NCBI GenBank assembly: GCA_947165255.1
Contig: CAMUZR010000007.1
Span: 1 to 64,000 of the forward strand
Direction: 5' to 3'
Length of the DNA: 64,000 nt
From: an uncultured Bacteroidales bacterium
Lineage (GTDB): Bacteria; Bacteroidota; Bacteroidia; Bacteroidales; P3
Shown: positions 26,531 through 36,052 of the stretch, piece after piece
Layout: each line of letters starts with the position of its first letter
Numbering within the stretch: position 1 is the stretch's first letter
Made by a program: the position numbers and the translations under genes
Notes under the pieces: model-generated
The model's database searches: none
Told to the model about the DNA's origin: nothing
What the model saw: the letters and a program-made list of their open reading frames with translations, nothing else

Positions 26531-26899
26531 ATGATACAACAAGAAACTAGAATGACCGTTGCCGACAACAGTGGCGCTAAGAGTGCTCTGTGTATTCGCG
26601 TCCTCGGCGGCACCAAGAAGCGTTACGCCTCTATTGGTGACACTATCGTGGTTGCTATTAAAGACGCCATTCCTTCCGGCAACATTAAGAAGGGAGCTGT
26701 TTCTAAAGCAGTTGTGGTCCGTACCAAAAAAGAGATTCGCCGCAATGATGGTAGTTACATCCGCTTCGACGACAATGCATGTGTCCTGCTCACTCCCGCC
26801 GATGAGCTCCGTGGCACCCGTATCTTTGGACCCGTCGCACGTGAACTCCGTGATAAACAATTCATGAAAATTGTCTCACTGGCTCCCGAAGTATTGTAA
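26531..26899 (+). CDS. rplN: 50S ribosomal protein L14
   Basis: A 122-residue L14 at the subunit interface, the binding place of the silencing factor RsfS in other bacteria. Diagnostic sequence: [20 protein letters not shown] at the start, [20 protein letters not shown] at about 67-86, and the end [20 protein letters not shown]. Usual length, 38 bp after rpsQ. Confidence 0.99.
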   Translation: MIQQETRMTVADNSGAKSALCIRVLGGTKKRYASIGDTIVVAIKDAIPSGNIKKGAVSKAVVVRTKKEIRRNDGSYIRFDDNACVLLTPADELRGTRIFGPVARELRDKQFMKIVSLAPEVL

Positions 26900-26921
26900 A
26901 CTTTAAAAAGAAGAAAAAGAA

Positions 26922-27242
26922 ATGAAATTGCACGTAAAAAAAGGGGATATCGTCATGGTGATTGCCGGCGATTTCAAAGACAAAGGCAAGACCGGTAAGG
27001 TACTGAAGGTATATCCCGAAAAGAATCGCGCCATCGTGGAAGGTCGTAACCTCGTTAAGAAGCATACCAAGCCCAATGCAAAGAATACCCAGGGCGGTAT
27101 CGTTGAACAGGAAGCTCCTATCCATATCTCGAATCTCATGGTCATGGATGGTAAAACTCCCACTCGCATTGGCCGTAGAGTGAACGAGAAGACCGGTAAA
27201 CTTGTACGTTATTCCAAAAAATCTGGGGAGGAGATTAAATAA
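26922..27242 (+). CDS. rplX: 50S ribosomal protein L24
   Basis: A 106-residue L24, an assembly initiator of the 50S with an N-terminal KOW motif ([20 protein letters not shown] at about 5-24), followed by [19 protein letters not shown]. The stop TAA shares its last A with the ATG of rplE (1-bp overlap), which suggests coupled translation. Confidence 0.98.
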   Translation: MKLHVKKGDIVMVIAGDFKDKGKTGKVLKVYPEKNRAIVEGRNLVKKHTKPNAKNTQGGIVEQEAPIHISNLMVMDGKTPTRIGRRVNEKTGKLVRYSKKSGEEIK

Positions 27243-27802
27243 TGGCATACATTCCTACTTTAAAGACCAAATATAACGAGGAAATTCTACCCGCTCTGAT
27301 GAAAGAGTACGGCTACAAGACCGTTATGCAGGCTCCCCGTTTGAAGAAAATCACCCTCAACCAGGGTCTTGGCAAGGCTGCTATCGCTGATAAGAAAGTC
27401 ATTGACAAAGGTATTGAAGAGATGACTCTTATTGCTGGACAGAAAGCTGTTGCCACCAAATCCCGTAAGGATATTTCTAACTTCAAGCTGCGTCGTGGCA
27501 TGCCCATCGGTGTCCGTGTGACGCTGCGTGGCGAGCGCATGTACGAATTCTTGGAGCGTCTTATTACTGCCTCTATACCTCGTATTCGTGATTTCCGCGG
27601 TATCAACGACAAGGGTTTCGACGGTAAGGGTAACTATACTTTCGGCATCTCCGAGCAGATTATTTTCCCTGAAATTGACATCGACAAAATCGATCGTATC
27701 CAGGGTATGGACATCACTTTCGTAACTTCGGCCAACACCGATAAGGAGGCTATGTCGCTGCTGAAACAGTTTGGCATTCCTTTTAAGAATCAACAAAAAT
27801 AA
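27242..27802 (+). CDS. rplE: 50S ribosomal protein L5
   Basis: A 186-residue L5, which binds 5S rRNA and contacts P-site tRNA. It shows the family signatures [13 protein letters not shown] (about 35-47), [20 protein letters not shown] (about 67-86) and [20 protein letters not shown] near the end. The length is usual for bacteria (about 180). It starts at the last base of rplX and lies six bases before rpsN. Confidence 0.99.
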   Translation: MAYIPTLKTKYNEEILPALMKEYGYKTVMQAPRLKKITLNQGLGKAAIADKKVIDKGIEEMTLIAGQKAVATKSRKDISNFKLRRGMPIGVRVTLRGERMYEFLERLITASIPRIRDFRGINDKGFDGKGNYTFGISEQIIFPEIDIDKIDRIQGMDITFVTSANTDKEAMSLLKQFGIPFKNQQK

Positions 27803-27808
27803 GAGATA

Positions 27809-28108
27809 ATGGCTAAAGAATCAATCAAAGCAAGAGAGCGCAAAAGAGCTAAGCTGGTTGCTCGCTATGCTGCCAAACGCGCTGCCTTAAAGGAAATCGT
27901 CCGCACGGGTGAGCCTGAGGAGGTTGAGAAGGCTGTCATCGCCCTTCAAAAGCTCCCCAAAAACTCCAACCCTATCCGCATGCACAACCGTTGCCAGCTT
28001 ACTGGCCGTCCCAAAGGTTACATGCGTCAGTTCGGCATTTCCCGTATCAATTTCCGTGAGATGGCCGTCAGCGGTCTCATCCCTGGTGTTAAAAAATCCA
28101 GCTGGTAA
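27809..28108 (+). CDS. rpsN: 30S ribosomal protein S14, zinc-free long type
   Basis: A 99-residue S14 of the 30S head. It is the long form: the region that carries the CxxC pairs in zinc-binding S14 reads [20 protein letters not shown] here, with one Cys only, so it should not bind zinc. It starts with the basic helix [20 protein letters not shown] and ends [11 protein letters not shown]. Position between rplE and rpsH is canonical. Confidence 0.98.
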   Translation: MAKESIKARERKRAKLVARYAAKRAALKEIVRTGEPEEVEKAVIALQKLPKNSNPIRMHNRCQLTGRPKGYMRQFGISRINFREMAVSGLIPGVKKSSW

Positions 28109-28189
28109 CAGATAATTAACAAGAATTCAATTGGTAGCTTTGCAAGTTGGCAAGCCCAATACTACAAAACTTAAAATCAAGAATAAATA

Positions 28190-28591
28190 ATGGTAACAGA
28201 TCCTATTGCAGATTATTTGACCCGTATGCGCAATGCAATTGCCGCTAAGCATCGTGTTGTCGAAATTCCTGCATCCAACATGAAGAAAGAGATCACCAAG
28301 ATCCTCTTCGAAAAAGGTTATATCCTTAACTACAAGTTCGAAAACGAAGGCTCTCACAATCAGAGCATCAAGATCGCGTTGAAATATCACCCTGTGACTA
28401 AGATTTCCGCTATCTCCGAACTGAAACGCGTCAGCACTCCTGGTCTTCGTCGTTATGTCAGCGTCGATCAAATGCCTCGCGTCCGTAATGGTCTTGGCAT
28501 CGCCATCATTTCCACTTCCAAAGGCCTTATGACCGACAAGGAAGCCCGCACTTTAAATGTAGGTGGCGAAGTTATTTGTTACATCAGTTAA
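28190..28591 (+). CDS. rpsH: 30S ribosomal protein S8
   Basis: A 133-residue S8 of the central 30S domain, the regulator of the spc operon in E. coli. Markers: [18 protein letters not shown] at the start and the C-terminal [20 protein letters not shown] with the final GGEVICYIS. The 81-bp space upstream, between rpsN and rpsH, is larger than its neighbours; no clear S8-binding mimic was identified. Confidence 0.99.
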   Translation: MVTDPIADYLTRMRNAIAAKHRVVEIPASNMKKEITKILFEKGYILNYKFENEGSHNQSIKIALKYHPVTKISAISELKRVSTPGLRRYVSVDQMPRVRNGLGIAIISTSKGLMTDKEARTLNVGGEVICYIS

Positions 28592-28613
28592 TTAAAGAGA
28601 GGAGATTAATAGA

Positions 28614-29168
28614 ATGTCAAGAATTGGTAAAATGCCTATCCACCTTCCCCAAGGTGTCGAAGTGAAGGTATCTCCTGAGAATATCATTACCGTCAAGGGA
28701 CCAAAAGGCGAACTGAGCCAGCAGGTCAATCCCGCCATCACTATGAAAATCGAGGATGGTCAGCTCCATTTCGAGCGCCCCTCCGACAGCAGAGAGCACA
28801 AGGCCATGCATGGCCTTTATCGGGCTCTTGTTGCCAACATGGTGAAAGGTGTTACCGAGCAGTTCAAAACCGTACAGGAAGTTATCGGAGTTGGATATAA
28901 AGTCCAGGCCAATGGTAATGTAATGGAAATGGACCTCGGTTACAGTCATAAGATTTTCTTTGAGCTTGCTCCCGAAATCCATGTGGAGACTGTCACTGAG
29001 AAAGGTAAAAACCCCATCATCACCATGACCAGCTGCGACAAGCAGATTCTGGGTCAGGCCGCAGCCAAGATTCGTTCCCTACGCAAACCTGAACCTTACA
29101 AGGGCAAAGGTATCCGCTTCCAGGGCGAAGAAGTCCGTAAGAAGGCTGGTAAGGCTGCTGCTAAATAA
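28614..29168 (+). CDS. rplF: 50S ribosomal protein L6
   Basis: A 184-residue L6 with its two-fold repeated domain, located near the GTPase centre. Signatures: SRIGKMPIHLPQGVEVKVSP, KAMHGLYRALVANMVKGVTE and the end motif RKPEPYKGKGIRFQGEEVRK (about 158-177). Ala/Lys-rich tail. 22 bp after rpsH. Confidence 0.99.
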   Translation: MSRIGKMPIHLPQGVEVKVSPENIITVKGPKGELSQQVNPAITMKIEDGQLHFERPSDSREHKAMHGLYRALVANMVKGVTEQFKTVQEVIGVGYKVQANGNVMEMDLGYSHKIFFELAPEIHVETVTEKGKNPIITMTSCDKQILGQAAAKIRSLRKPEPYKGKGIRFQGEEVRKKAGKAAAK

Positions 29169-29199
29169 TAATAATTAGAACGCCAAAGTACAAGCAATT

Positions 29200-29553
29200 A
29201 TGGCTACAAAGAAAGATATAAGAAGAACAAAGATTAAATTCCGCATCCGTCATAAGATCAGCGGCACTGCAGATATGCCGCGTCTCTCTGTGTTCAGAAG
29301 CAATAAGGAAATTTATGCGCAGGTGATTGACGATGTAAAAGGTGTGACACTGACCGCAGCTTCCTCCCGTGAGAAAGGTGTTGAAAAGAGTGGCACGAAA
29401 AGCGAAGTGGCCGCCATGGTTGGCAAAACCTTGGCTGAGCGCGCTCTCGCTGCTGGTATCAATACCGTGGTGTTTGACCGTAACGGCTATCTTTACCACG
29501 GTCGTGTTAAATCGTTGGCCGATGGCGCCAGAGAAGGTGGTTTAAAATTCTAA
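29200..29553 (+). CDS. rplR: 50S ribosomal protein L18
   Basis: A 117-residue 5S-rRNA-binding protein. Basic N-terminal arm ([19 protein letters not shown]), then [20 protein letters not shown] and the signature [20 protein letters not shown] at the C-terminus. 31 bp after rplF and six bases before rpsE. Confidence 0.98.
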   Translation: MATKKDIRRTKIKFRIRHKISGTADMPRLSVFRSNKEIYAQVIDDVKGVTLTAASSREKGVEKSGTKSEVAAMVGKTLAERALAAGINTVVFDRNGYLYHGRVKSLADGAREGGLKF

Positions 29554-29559
29554 TAAGTC

Positions 29560-30078
29560 ATGGCAGAAGTAAACGTTAAAAGAGTAAAATCTAGCGAAAT
29601 CGAATTCAAAGATCGTCTTGTTGCGATCAATCGCGTAACCAAGGTTACCAAGGGTGGTAGAACTTTCACCTTTGCTGCCATTGTAGTTATTGGAAATGAG
29701 AACGGTGTCGTAGGTTACGGTCTTGGCAAAGCCAAGGAAGTCCAGGCTGCCATCCAGAAGGGTGTCGACGATGCCAAGAAAAACCTTATAAAGGTTCCTG
29801 TGCTGAAAGGTACCATTCCTCACGAGCAGAGTGGTAAGTACAGTGGTGCTCAGGTATTCCTAAAGCCCGCCGCTCCTGGTACCGGTGTCATTGCCGGTGG
29901 TGCTATGCGTGCTGTTTTGGAGAGTGTAGGTGTGAAGGATGTGCTTGCTAAGAGCAAGGGTTCTTCCAACCCCCACAGTGTGGTAAAAGCCACTATCAAT
30001 GCCCTGCTGCAAATGAAGGATCCTTGCATGGTAGCCGAGCTTCGTGGTATCACCCTCGACAAAGTGTTTAACGGTTAA
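29560..30078 (+). CDS. rpsE: 30S ribosomal protein S5
   Basis: A 172-residue S5, which helps decoding accuracy and mRNA unwinding. The N-terminal double-stranded-RNA-binding fold ([20 protein letters not shown] at about 18-37, then [11 protein letters not shown]) and the C-terminal domain ([20 protein letters not shown]) are intact. The spectinomycin-related loop near residue 25 shows no obvious change. Confidence 0.99.
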   Translation: MAEVNVKRVKSSEIEFKDRLVAINRVTKVTKGGRTFTFAAIVVIGNENGVVGYGLGKAKEVQAAIQKGVDDAKKNLIKVPVLKGTIPHEQSGKYSGAQVFLKPAAPGTGVIAGGAMRAVLESVGVKDVLAKSKGSSNPHSVVKATINALLQMKDPCMVAELRGITLDKVFNG

Positions 30079-30096
30079 TCATAGGAGGCTATAATC

Positions 30097-30282
30097 ATGG
30101 CAGAAAAGACTTTGAAAATCAAACAGGTTAGAAGTATCATCGGTCGTCCCGCCCGTCAAAAAAGAACGATGGCAGCCCTCGGCCTTAGGAAAATCAACCA
30201 CGAACGTACGGTAGTCGCCACTCCCCAGATTCTCGGTATGATTGAGAAGGTGAAACATTTAATCACTGTTGAGGAAAACTAA
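30097..30282 (+). CDS. rpmD: 50S ribosomal protein L30
   Basis: A 61-residue L30, slightly basic, with the family pattern KTLKIKQVRSIIGRPARQKR followed by ALGLRKINHERTVVATPQ and a final KHLITVEEN. 18 bp after rpsE; a 53-bp gap to rplO holds a short TCCCGGGATCC-type hairpin. Confidence 0.97.
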   Translation: MAEKTLKIKQVRSIIGRPARQKRTMAALGLRKINHERTVVATPQILGMIEKVKHLITVEEN

Positions 30283-30335
30283 TTGTTAGACACATCCCGG
30301 GATCCTTTCCTGGGGACTAAAAAGAGAAGATAACT

Positions 30336-30785
30336 ATGAATTTGAATAATCTCAAACCCGCAAAAGGTTCCATCAAGCATTCCAAACGTATTGGCCGTGG
30401 CGCAGGTTCCGGCAAAGGCGGTACCGCCACCCGTGGTAACAAGGGTGCCAAGGCTCGTTCGGGTTATCACCAGAAGATTGGTTTCGAAGGTGGTCAGATG
30501 CCCATCTATCGTCGCCTTCCCAAGTTCGGTTTCAAGAACATCAACCGTGTAGAGTATGTGGGTATCAACATTGACACCCTCAACACTCTTGCTGAGGCCA
30601 AGAATATCACCGATTTCAATATCGAGGTCTTCAAGCAGAATGGCCTTATCTCCGGCAAGGATCGTATTAAGATTCTTGGCCGAGGCGAGCTCAACAAAAC
30701 CATCAATGTCACTGCTCACGCTTTCAGTGCCACTGCTAAGCAGGCCATTGAAACCAAGGGCGGCGTAGCTACAGTAATCGAATAA
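30336..30785 (+). CDS. rplO: 50S ribosomal protein L15
   Basis: A 149-residue L15, a late assembly protein in the core of the 50S. Its Gly/Arg-rich N-terminus (SKRIGRGAGSGKGGTATRGN) and the signature GFEGGQMPIYRRLPKFGFKN (about 51-70) are clear; the C-terminal domain ends AIETKGGVATVIE. It precedes secY after a 97-bp gap that contains a long hairpin. Confidence 0.99.
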   Translation: MNLNNLKPAKGSIKHSKRIGRGAGSGKGGTATRGNKGAKARSGYHQKIGFEGGQMPIYRRLPKFGFKNINRVEYVGINIDTLNTLAEAKNITDFNIEVFKQNGLISGKDRIKILGRGELNKTINVTAHAFSATAKQAIETKGGVATVIE

Positions 30786-30791
30786 AGTTAA

Positions 30792-30861
30792 TGAAGTTGA
30801 TGAAGTTAATGAGGTGTGAAACTTTCTTGACTTCATAAACTTCATTTCTCCATCAACTTCA
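30792..30861 (+). promoter_or_regulatory. Long hairpin between rplO and secY
   Basis: TGAAGTTGATG (30792-30802) is the exact complement of CATCAACTTCA (30851-30861), and the inner parts (AAGTTAATGAGG with CTTCATAAACTT) also pair imperfectly, giving a 70-nt stem-loop directly before the secY leader. No T run follows. It may set the ratio of SecY to ribosomal proteins by processing or pausing. Confidence 0.55.
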
Positions 30862-30882
30862 ATAACTAATAAACAAAACAAA

Positions 30883-32241
30883 ATGAAGAGATTAATACAG
30901 ACACTCAAAAACATCTGGTCCATTGAAGACCTGCGCAAGCGAATCCTCTATACCTTGGGCTTAGTCCTCGTATATCGTATTGGTTGTTACGTGGTCCTGC
31001 CTGGTGTTGATCCCTCGCAACTGCAGAATCTTCAGGCTCAGGGTTCCGAAGGTCTGATGGGTCTGTTGAACATGTTTTCGGGTGGTGCATTCTCCAATGC
31101 CTCCATCTTCGCTTTGGGTATCATGCCTTACATCACTGCCTCTATCGTGATTCAGTTGTTCGTCATGGTAATCCCCTATTTCCAGAAGATGCAGCGCGAT
31201 GGTGAGAATGGACGTAGAAAGATGAACCAGATTACTCGTCTTCTTACTGTCATCATCACCGGTTTCCAGGCTCCCGCTTACATCACCAACATGCAATATC
31301 AGCTGGGTGCAACATCTTCCGCTTTCTATCCTTTTGACGGCACTACTCCTCCATGGACTTTCTGGGCTTCCAGCATCATTATTCTGATTGCCGGCACCCT
31401 CTTCGTTATGTGGTTGGGTGAGCGCATTACCGAAAAAGGTGTAGGCAACGGTATCTCACTTCTGATTATGATTGGTATCATTGCCCGTCTGCCTTTTGCA
31501 TTGTTCGGTGAGTTTGTCTCTCGTCTGGCTGACGCAGGCGGCGGACTTGTGATGTTCCTTGTCGAAATCCTCGTCCTCTTAGTGGTCATCCTGCTGGTCA
31601 TCCTGTTGGTACAAGGCACCCGCCGTATCCCCGTCCAGTACGCCAAACGTATCGTTGGTAATAGACAGTACGGTGGTGTCCGTCAGTACATTCCCATCAA
31701 GGTGAATGCCGCTGGTGTTATGCCAATCATCTTTGCCCAGGCTATTATGTTCATTCCCATTACCTTCATGGGTTTCCGTGGTGACACAGACTCCAAGTTC
31801 TGGTTGGCATTTGCCGACTATAATGGATTCTGGTACAATCTCGTCTTCTTCATCCTCGTGGTGCTTTTCACCTATTTCTACACCGCCATTGCCATCAACC
31901 CCAACCAGATGGCAGAGGACATGAAGAAAAACGGTGGTTTCATCCCTGGTGTCAAACCCGGTAAGAAAACCGCCGAATACCTCGAGAACATCCTTTCCAA
32001 GGTCACCCTCCCCGGTTCCATCTTTCTGGCCATCGTGGCTATCCTACCCGCCATCATCCGTCTGTTCAATGTGAACACTCAGTTTGCTCAGTTTTATGGT
32101 GGAACCTCCCTTCTCATTCTCGTAGGTGTCATACTCGATACCCTCCAGCAGATTGAGAGCCACTTACTCATGCGCCATTACGACGGTCTCACCAAGACCG
32201 GCCGTATCAAGGGCCGTACTTCCATGTCTGTCCAGGCATAA
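30883..32241 (+). CDS. secY: Preprotein translocase subunit SecY
   Basis: A 452-residue protein with ten predicted membrane spans, the central channel of the Sec translocase. Recognisable regions are VYRIGCYVVLPGVD in span 1, the plug-like GGAFSNASIFALGIMPYITA (about 66-85, with the conserved GIMPYI), ITEKGVGNGISLLIM (about 181-195) and the long cytosolic loop 5-6 with RRIPVQYAKR, which contacts SecA and the ribosome. It lies 97 bp after rplO and 14 bp before map; adk, which separates them in many bacteria, is absent. Confidence 0.99.
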   Translation: MKRLIQTLKNIWSIEDLRKRILYTLGLVLVYRIGCYVVLPGVDPSQLQNLQAQGSEGLMGLLNMFSGGAFSNASIFALGIMPYITASIVIQLFVMVIPYFQKMQRDGENGRRKMNQITRLLTVIITGFQAPAYITNMQYQLGATSSAFYPFDGTTPPWTFWASSIIILIAGTLFVMWLGERITEKGVGNGISLLIMIGIIARLPFALFGEFVSRLADAGGGLVMFLVEILVLLVVILLVILLVQGTRRIPVQYAKRIVGNRQYGGVRQYIPIKVNAAGVMPIIFAQAIMFIPITFMGFRGDTDSKFWLAFADYNGFWYNLVFFILVVLFTYFYTAIAINPNQMAEDMKKNGGFIPGVKPGKKTAEYLENILSKVTLPGSIFLAIVAILPAIIRLFNVNTQFAQFYGGTSLLILVGVILDTLQQIESHLLMRHYDGLTKTGRIKGRTSMSVQA

Positions 32242-32255
32242 CAACTAAAACGAAC

Positions 32256-33029
32256 ATGATCCTCTTAAAGACTAAAGAAGAAATAGAATTAATACGTGAC
32301 GCTGCCCGCCTCGTCGGAAGATCTCTCGCCGAGGTGGGACGTCATATTCGTCCGGGTGTCACCACCGCCTTCTTGGACAAGATAGGCGAGCAGTTCATTC
32401 GCGACAATGGCGGCATACCTCTGTGCAAGGGCTACGAAGGTTTCCCTGCCGCCTTCTGCATCTCAATTAACGATGTCGTTGTCCATGGAATTCCCAGCAA
32501 CGATGTTTTCATCAAAGAGGGCGACAATGTCACCCTTGACGTAGTGGTAGAGCTCAACGGTTTCTGTGGCGATTCTGCTTACACCTTCACTTGTGGCGAA
32601 GTCACTCCCGAGATGCAGCGTCTTCTTAAGACAACCAAAGAGGCTCTCTATATAGGACTTGACAAGTGTAAAGAAGGTAACCGTGTCGGGGATATCAGTC
32701 ATGCAGTTCAGATGCATTGCGAGAAGAACGGCTACTCCGTAGTCCGTGAGCTCTGCGGCCATGGAGTCGGCTTCAAAATGCACGAAAGCCCCAATGTGCC
32801 CAATTTTGGTGTACCGGGAACTGGTCCCCTTCTCAAAGAGGGAATGGTCATAGCCGTCGAGCCCATGGTCTGCATGGGTTCCAAGAATGTCAAATTCTCT
32901 CAGCAGGACGGTTGGACCTGCCGTACCAAAGACGGCAAGCCCGCTGCCCATTTCGAGCACACTGTTGCCATCGGCAAAGAGGGTCCTGACATTCTTTCCA
33001 CATTCGAATTTATAGAAAACAATAAATAA
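32256..33029 (+). CDS. map: Type I methionine aminopeptidase
   Basis: A 257-residue cytosolic metallopeptidase that removes the initiator Met. Metal ligands of the pita-bread fold are visible: Asp in [11 protein letters not shown], Asp in FCGDSAYTF, His in [11 protein letters not shown], Glu in [14 protein letters not shown] (here [10 protein letters not shown]) and Glu in FEHTVAI. There is no N-terminal zinc-finger extension. It lies between secY and infA, spaced by 14 and 10 bp. Confidence 0.98.
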   Translation: MILLKTKEEIELIRDAARLVGRSLAEVGRHIRPGVTTAFLDKIGEQFIRDNGGIPLCKGYEGFPAAFCISINDVVVHGIPSNDVFIKEGDNVTLDVVVELNGFCGDSAYTFTCGEVTPEMQRLLKTTKEALYIGLDKCKEGNRVGDISHAVQMHCEKNGYSVVRELCGHGVGFKMHESPNVPNFGVPGTGPLLKEGMVIAVEPMVCMGSKNVKFSQQDGWTCRTKDGKPAAHFEHTVAIGKEGPDILSTFEFIENNK

Positions 33030-33039
33030 AGACAAGTAC

Positions 33040-33258
33040 ATGGCAAAACAATCATCCATTCAATTGGACGGAACGGTAGTAGAATCTCTGGGCAACGCAA
33101 TGTTTCGCGTTGAGTTGGAAAATGGGCATCAAATCATTGCCCATATCTCCGGTAAGATGCGAATGCATTACATCAAGATTCTCCCTGGCGACAAAGTATC
33201 TATCGAGATGTCGCCCTACGACCTCACCAAAGGTCGTATCACCTATCGCCACAAATAG
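33040..33258 (+). CDS. infA: Translation initiation factor IF-1
   Basis: A 72-residue OB-fold protein that blocks the A site during initiation. Typical sequence: [20 protein letters not shown], then [20 protein letters not shown] and the end [11 protein letters not shown]. Ten bases after map, 57 before rpmJ. Confidence 0.99.
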   Translation: MAKQSSIQLDGTVVESLGNAMFRVELENGHQIIAHISGKMRMHYIKILPGDKVSIEMSPYDLTKGRITYRHK

Positions 33259-33315
33259 TCCGAATGTGCTGTTGAAAGAATGTTGAAAAGAAATAACAGA
33301 TAAAAAAAATAAAAA

Positions 33316-33432
33316 ATGAAAGTAAGAGTTTCTGTAAAGAAAAGATCCCCCGAATGCAAAGTTGTCCGTCGCCACGGGGTCGTCTATGTAATTAACAAGA
33401 AGAATCCTAAGTTCAAACAAAGACAAGGATGA
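33316..33432 (+). CDS. rpmJ: 50S ribosomal protein L36, zinc-free type
   Basis: A 38-residue gene between infA and rps[20 protein letters not shown] at the start and [12 protein letters not shown] at the end. Of the four zinc ligands of classical L36 (three Cys and one His), only one Cys remains, so this is the zinc-independent form that Bacteroidota commonly carry. A-rich leader (AAAAAAAATAAAAA) before the ATG. Confidence 0.95.
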   Translation: MKVRVSVKKRSPECKVVRRHGVVYVINKKNPKFKQRQG

Positions 33433-33461
33433 TTAACTAACCAAAAGAATAAAAAGAATCT

Positions 33462-33839
33462 ATGGCAAGAATTGCAGGTATTGACTTACCCAAAAACAAA
33501 AGAGGCGTTATAGGTCTGACCTATATCTACGGCATTGGAAGAAGTCTTGCTTCTGAGATTCTGGCAAAAGCCGGCATCGACGAAAACAAGAAAGTTCAGG
33601 ACTGGACTGACGATGAGCAGAACACCCTTCGTAACATCATCAACGATGAGTATAAAGTAGAAGGCGCTCTCCGTTCCGAAGTTCAGATGAACATCAAGCG
33701 ACTGATGGATATTGGCTGCTATCGTGGCATCCGTCATCGTCTGGGTCTTCCCCTCCGTGGTCAGAGCACCAAAAACAACGCCCGTACTCGTAAGGGTAAG
33801 AAGAAAACAATCGCTAACAAGAAGAAAGCTACCAAGTAA
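33462..33839 (+). CDS. rpsM: 30S ribosomal protein S13
   Basis: A 125-residue S13 of the 30S head, which bridges to the 50S and contacts P-site tRNA. Markers: [20 protein letters not shown], a helix-two-turn-helix in the middle and the signature [20 protein letters not shown] (about 86-105), followed by a Lys-rich tail. 29 bp after rpmJ. Confidence 0.99.
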   Translation: MARIAGIDLPKNKRGVIGLTYIYGIGRSLASEILAKAGIDENKKVQDWTDDEQNTLRNIINDEYKVEGALRSEVQMNIKRLMDIGCYRGIRHRLGLPLRGQSTKNNARTRKGKKKTIANKKKATK

Positions 33840-33862
33840 AAAGAATTAACACAGTGTAGCGG

Positions 33863-33899
33863 CCAATTGCGGACCATATATGACTTCAGGAGCAATTGG
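33863..33899 (+). promoter_or_regulatory. Hairpin between rpsM and rpsK
   Basis: CCAATTG (33863-33869) pairs with CAATTGG (33893-33899) around a 23-nt loop in a 98-bp gap. Weak on its own, but one of a series of intercistronic hairpins in this cluster. Confidence 0.35.
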
Positions 33900-33937
33900 T
33901 GAACAAAAAGTAAAATCAAGCACAAGTAAAAAAATTT

Positions 33938-34327
33938 ATGGCAAAAACTTCTAAACCGACTAAAAAGAGAGTCGTAAAAGTTGAACCTCTTGGAAGAGCA
34001 TGCATCTTTGCTTCTTTCAACAACGTTATTATTTCGTTGACTAACAATGCCGGTCAAGTGATTTCTTGGTCGTCTGCAGGAAAAATGGGCTTCCGCGGAT
34101 CGAAGAAAAACACTCCGTATGCCGCTCAGATGGCTGCGGAAGATTGCGGCAAAGTTGCTTATGATTTGGGCCTAAGAAAAGTCAAGGTCTTTGTCAAGGG
34201 ACCTGGTCAAGGACGTGAATCTGCAATCCGTGCAATCAATGGATGCGGCATCGAAGTCACCGAAATCGTCGACATCACTCCGCTTCCCCACAATGGTTGC
34301 CGTCCCCCCAAGCGCCGTCGTGTGTAA
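33938..34327 (+). CDS. rpsK: 30S ribosomal protein S11
   Basis: A 129-residue S11 of the platform near the E site. Conserved: [40 protein letters not shown] and the C-terminal signature [17 protein letters not shown]. It follows rpsM by 98 bp. Confidence 0.99.
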   Translation: MAKTSKPTKKRVVKVEPLGRACIFASFNNVIISLTNNAGQVISWSSAGKMGFRGSKKNTPYAAQMAAEDCGKVAYDLGLRKVKVFVKGPGQGRESAIRAINGCGIEVTEIVDITPLPHNGCRPPKRRRV

Positions 34328-34359
34328 TTATTAACCTAACGTTTTAAGAATTAGAAAAA

Positions 34360-34965
34360 ATGGCAAGATATACAGGTCCTAAAACCAAAATCGCAAGAAA
34401 GTTCCACGAACCAATCTACGGTCCCGACAAGAACTACGAAAAGAAACCTTACGCTCCAGGTATGCACGGCCAGAGCCGTCGCCGTAGCAAGACCTCGGAA
34501 TATGGCATCCAGCTTCGCGAGAAGCAGAAAGCCAAATACACCTACGGTATCCTCGAACGTCAGTTCCGCAAACTCTACGCCGAAGCCTCCCGTCGTGGTG
34601 GTATCACCGGTGAGGAACTCATGAAACTCATCGAGGCCCGTCTTGACAATGTCGTTTATCGTCTGGGCATTGCCCGCAGCCGTGCTCAAGCCCGTCAGCT
34701 CGTGTCCCACTGCCACATTGCTGTCAACGGCAACGTTGTCAACATTCCTTCCTATGAGCTCAAGATTGGCGATGTCGTCTCCGTCCGCGAGCGTTCCAAA
34801 TCCTTGGAAATCATCACCGACAACCTCGCTTCTCGTGCCAGCAACTATGCATGGCTTGAGTGGGATGGTTCCAACCTTTCCGGCAAGTTCCTCAACTATC
34901 CCGAACGTGCCGACATTCCCGAGACCATCAACGAGCAGCTCATCGTCGACCTCTACTCCAAGTAA
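34360..34965 (+). CDS. rpsD: 30S ribosomal protein S4, zinc-free type
   Basis: A 201-residue S4, primary 16S rRNA binder, also a regulator of the alpha operon in E. coli. The N-terminal region ([20 protein letters not shown]) lacks the cysteines of zinc-binding S4. The S4 RNA-binding domain is at about 93-155 ([20 protein letters not shown], then [17 protein letters not shown]). It is followed by an 88-bp gap with two alternative hairpins and then rpoA. Confidence 0.99.
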   Translation: MARYTGPKTKIARKFHEPIYGPDKNYEKKPYAPGMHGQSRRRSKTSEYGIQLREKQKAKYTYGILERQFRKLYAEASRRGGITGEELMKLIEARLDNVVYRLGIARSRAQARQLVSHCHIAVNGNVVNIPSYELKIGDVVSVRERSKSLEIITDNLASRASNYAWLEWDGSNLSGKFLNYPERADIPETINEQLIVDLYSK

Positions 34966-34978
34966 TAGGGGTTAGTTA

Positions 34979-35028
34979 CTGGTTTCTGGCAAGGGCAACA
35001 CAATCTAGAAACCAGAGACCAGAAACCA
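34979..35028 (+). promoter_or_regulatory. Two mutually exclusive hairpins in the rpoA leader
   Basis: CTGGTTTCT (34979-34987) can pair with AGAAACCAG (35007-35015), 9 bp. The overlapping TGGTTTCTGG (34980-34989) can instead pair with CCAGAAACCA (35019-35028), 10 bp. The two structures share the same 5' strand, so only one can form at a time, as in attenuation or translational-control leaders. No T run follows either. It ends 25 nt before the rpoA start. Confidence 0.55.
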
Positions 35029-35053
35029 TATTAACAACAAGAAAGGAATTAAA

Positions 35054-36046
35054 ATGGCAATATTATCTTTCCAGAAACCCGACAAGGTGGTCATGCTCGA
35101 AGCCGACGACTTCCGTGGTTCATTCGAGTTCCGTCCCCTGGAGCCTGGCTATGGCATCACCATCGGCAATGCATTGCGTCGCGTCCTCCTCTCCTCGCTG
35201 GAAGGCTTCGCAATCACCTCGGTGCATATCGACGGTGTCGACCATGAATTCTCCTCCCTTCCCGGAGTAGTCGAAGACATGACCGACATCATCCTCAAGC
35301 TCAAACAGATTCGTCTCCGTCGTCAGATTGAGGAGTATGAAACCGAGAAAGTAGCATTCACCATCGTAGGCCAGACTGAGTTCAAGGCCGGCGACCTTAA
35401 CAACTACCTCAACGGATTCCAGGTTCTCAACCCCGAACTTGAGATATGTCACATGGAGGCCACCACCGAACTCAAGATTGAGCTCACCATCGACAAGGGA
35501 CGTGGCTACGTCCCCGCCGACGAAAACAAGAAGCCGGGTGACGCCATCGGAGTAATCGCCATCGACTCTATCCATACGCCTATCAAAAACGTCAAATACG
35601 AAGTCAGCGACTATCGTGTCGAGCAGCGTACGGACTATGAGAAGTTGACCCTCGACATCCAGACCGATGGCTCCATTCATCCGAAAGAGGCCTTGAAAGA
35701 GGCAGCCACCATCCTCATCCAGCATTTCATGCTCTTCAGCGACGAGCGCATCACCCTCGAAGCCGAGCCCAAACCCGTGCAGGAAGAGTTTGACGAGAGC
35801 ACCATGCATCTCCGTCAGCTCCTCAAGACCAAGTTGGTCGACATGGACCTCTCCGTCCGTGCGCTCAACTGCCTCAAGGCTGCCGAGGTTGAAACCCTGG
35901 GTGACCTGGTTTCCTTCAACAAAGCCGATCTCTTGAAGTTCCGCAACTTCGGTAAGAAATCGCTCACCGAGCTCGAAAACTTGGTCGCCTCCAAGAATCT
36001 TGAATTCGGTATGAACATCAGTAAGTTTAAATTAGATAAAGAATAA
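35054..36046 (+). CDS. rpoA: RNA polymerase alpha subunit
   Basis: A 330-residue alpha subunit. The N-terminal assembly domain (about 1-230) includes [20 protein letters not shown] and the beta/beta'-contact strand [20 protein letters not shown]. After an acidic linker (about 235-255) comes the C-terminal domain (about 262-325), which holds the two helix-hairpin-helix motifs that bind UP elements: [20 protein letters not shown] and [20 protein letters not shown]. It lies six bases upstream of rplQ. Confidence 0.99.
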   Translation: MAILSFQKPDKVVMLEADDFRGSFEFRPLEPGYGITIGNALRRVLLSSLEGFAITSVHIDGVDHEFSSLPGVVEDMTDIILKLKQIRLRRQIEEYETEKVAFTIVGQTEFKAGDLNNYLNGFQVLNPELEICHMEATTELKIELTIDKGRGYVPADENKKPGDAIGVIAIDSIHTPIKNVKYEVSDYRVEQRTDYEKLTLDIQTDGSIHPKEALKEAATILIQHFMLFSDERITLEAEPKPVQEEFDESTMHLRQLLKTKLVDMDLSVRALNCLKAAEVETLGDLVSFNKADLLKFRNFGKKSLTELENLVASKNLEFGMNISKFKLDKE

Positions 36047-36052
36047 TAAGAA

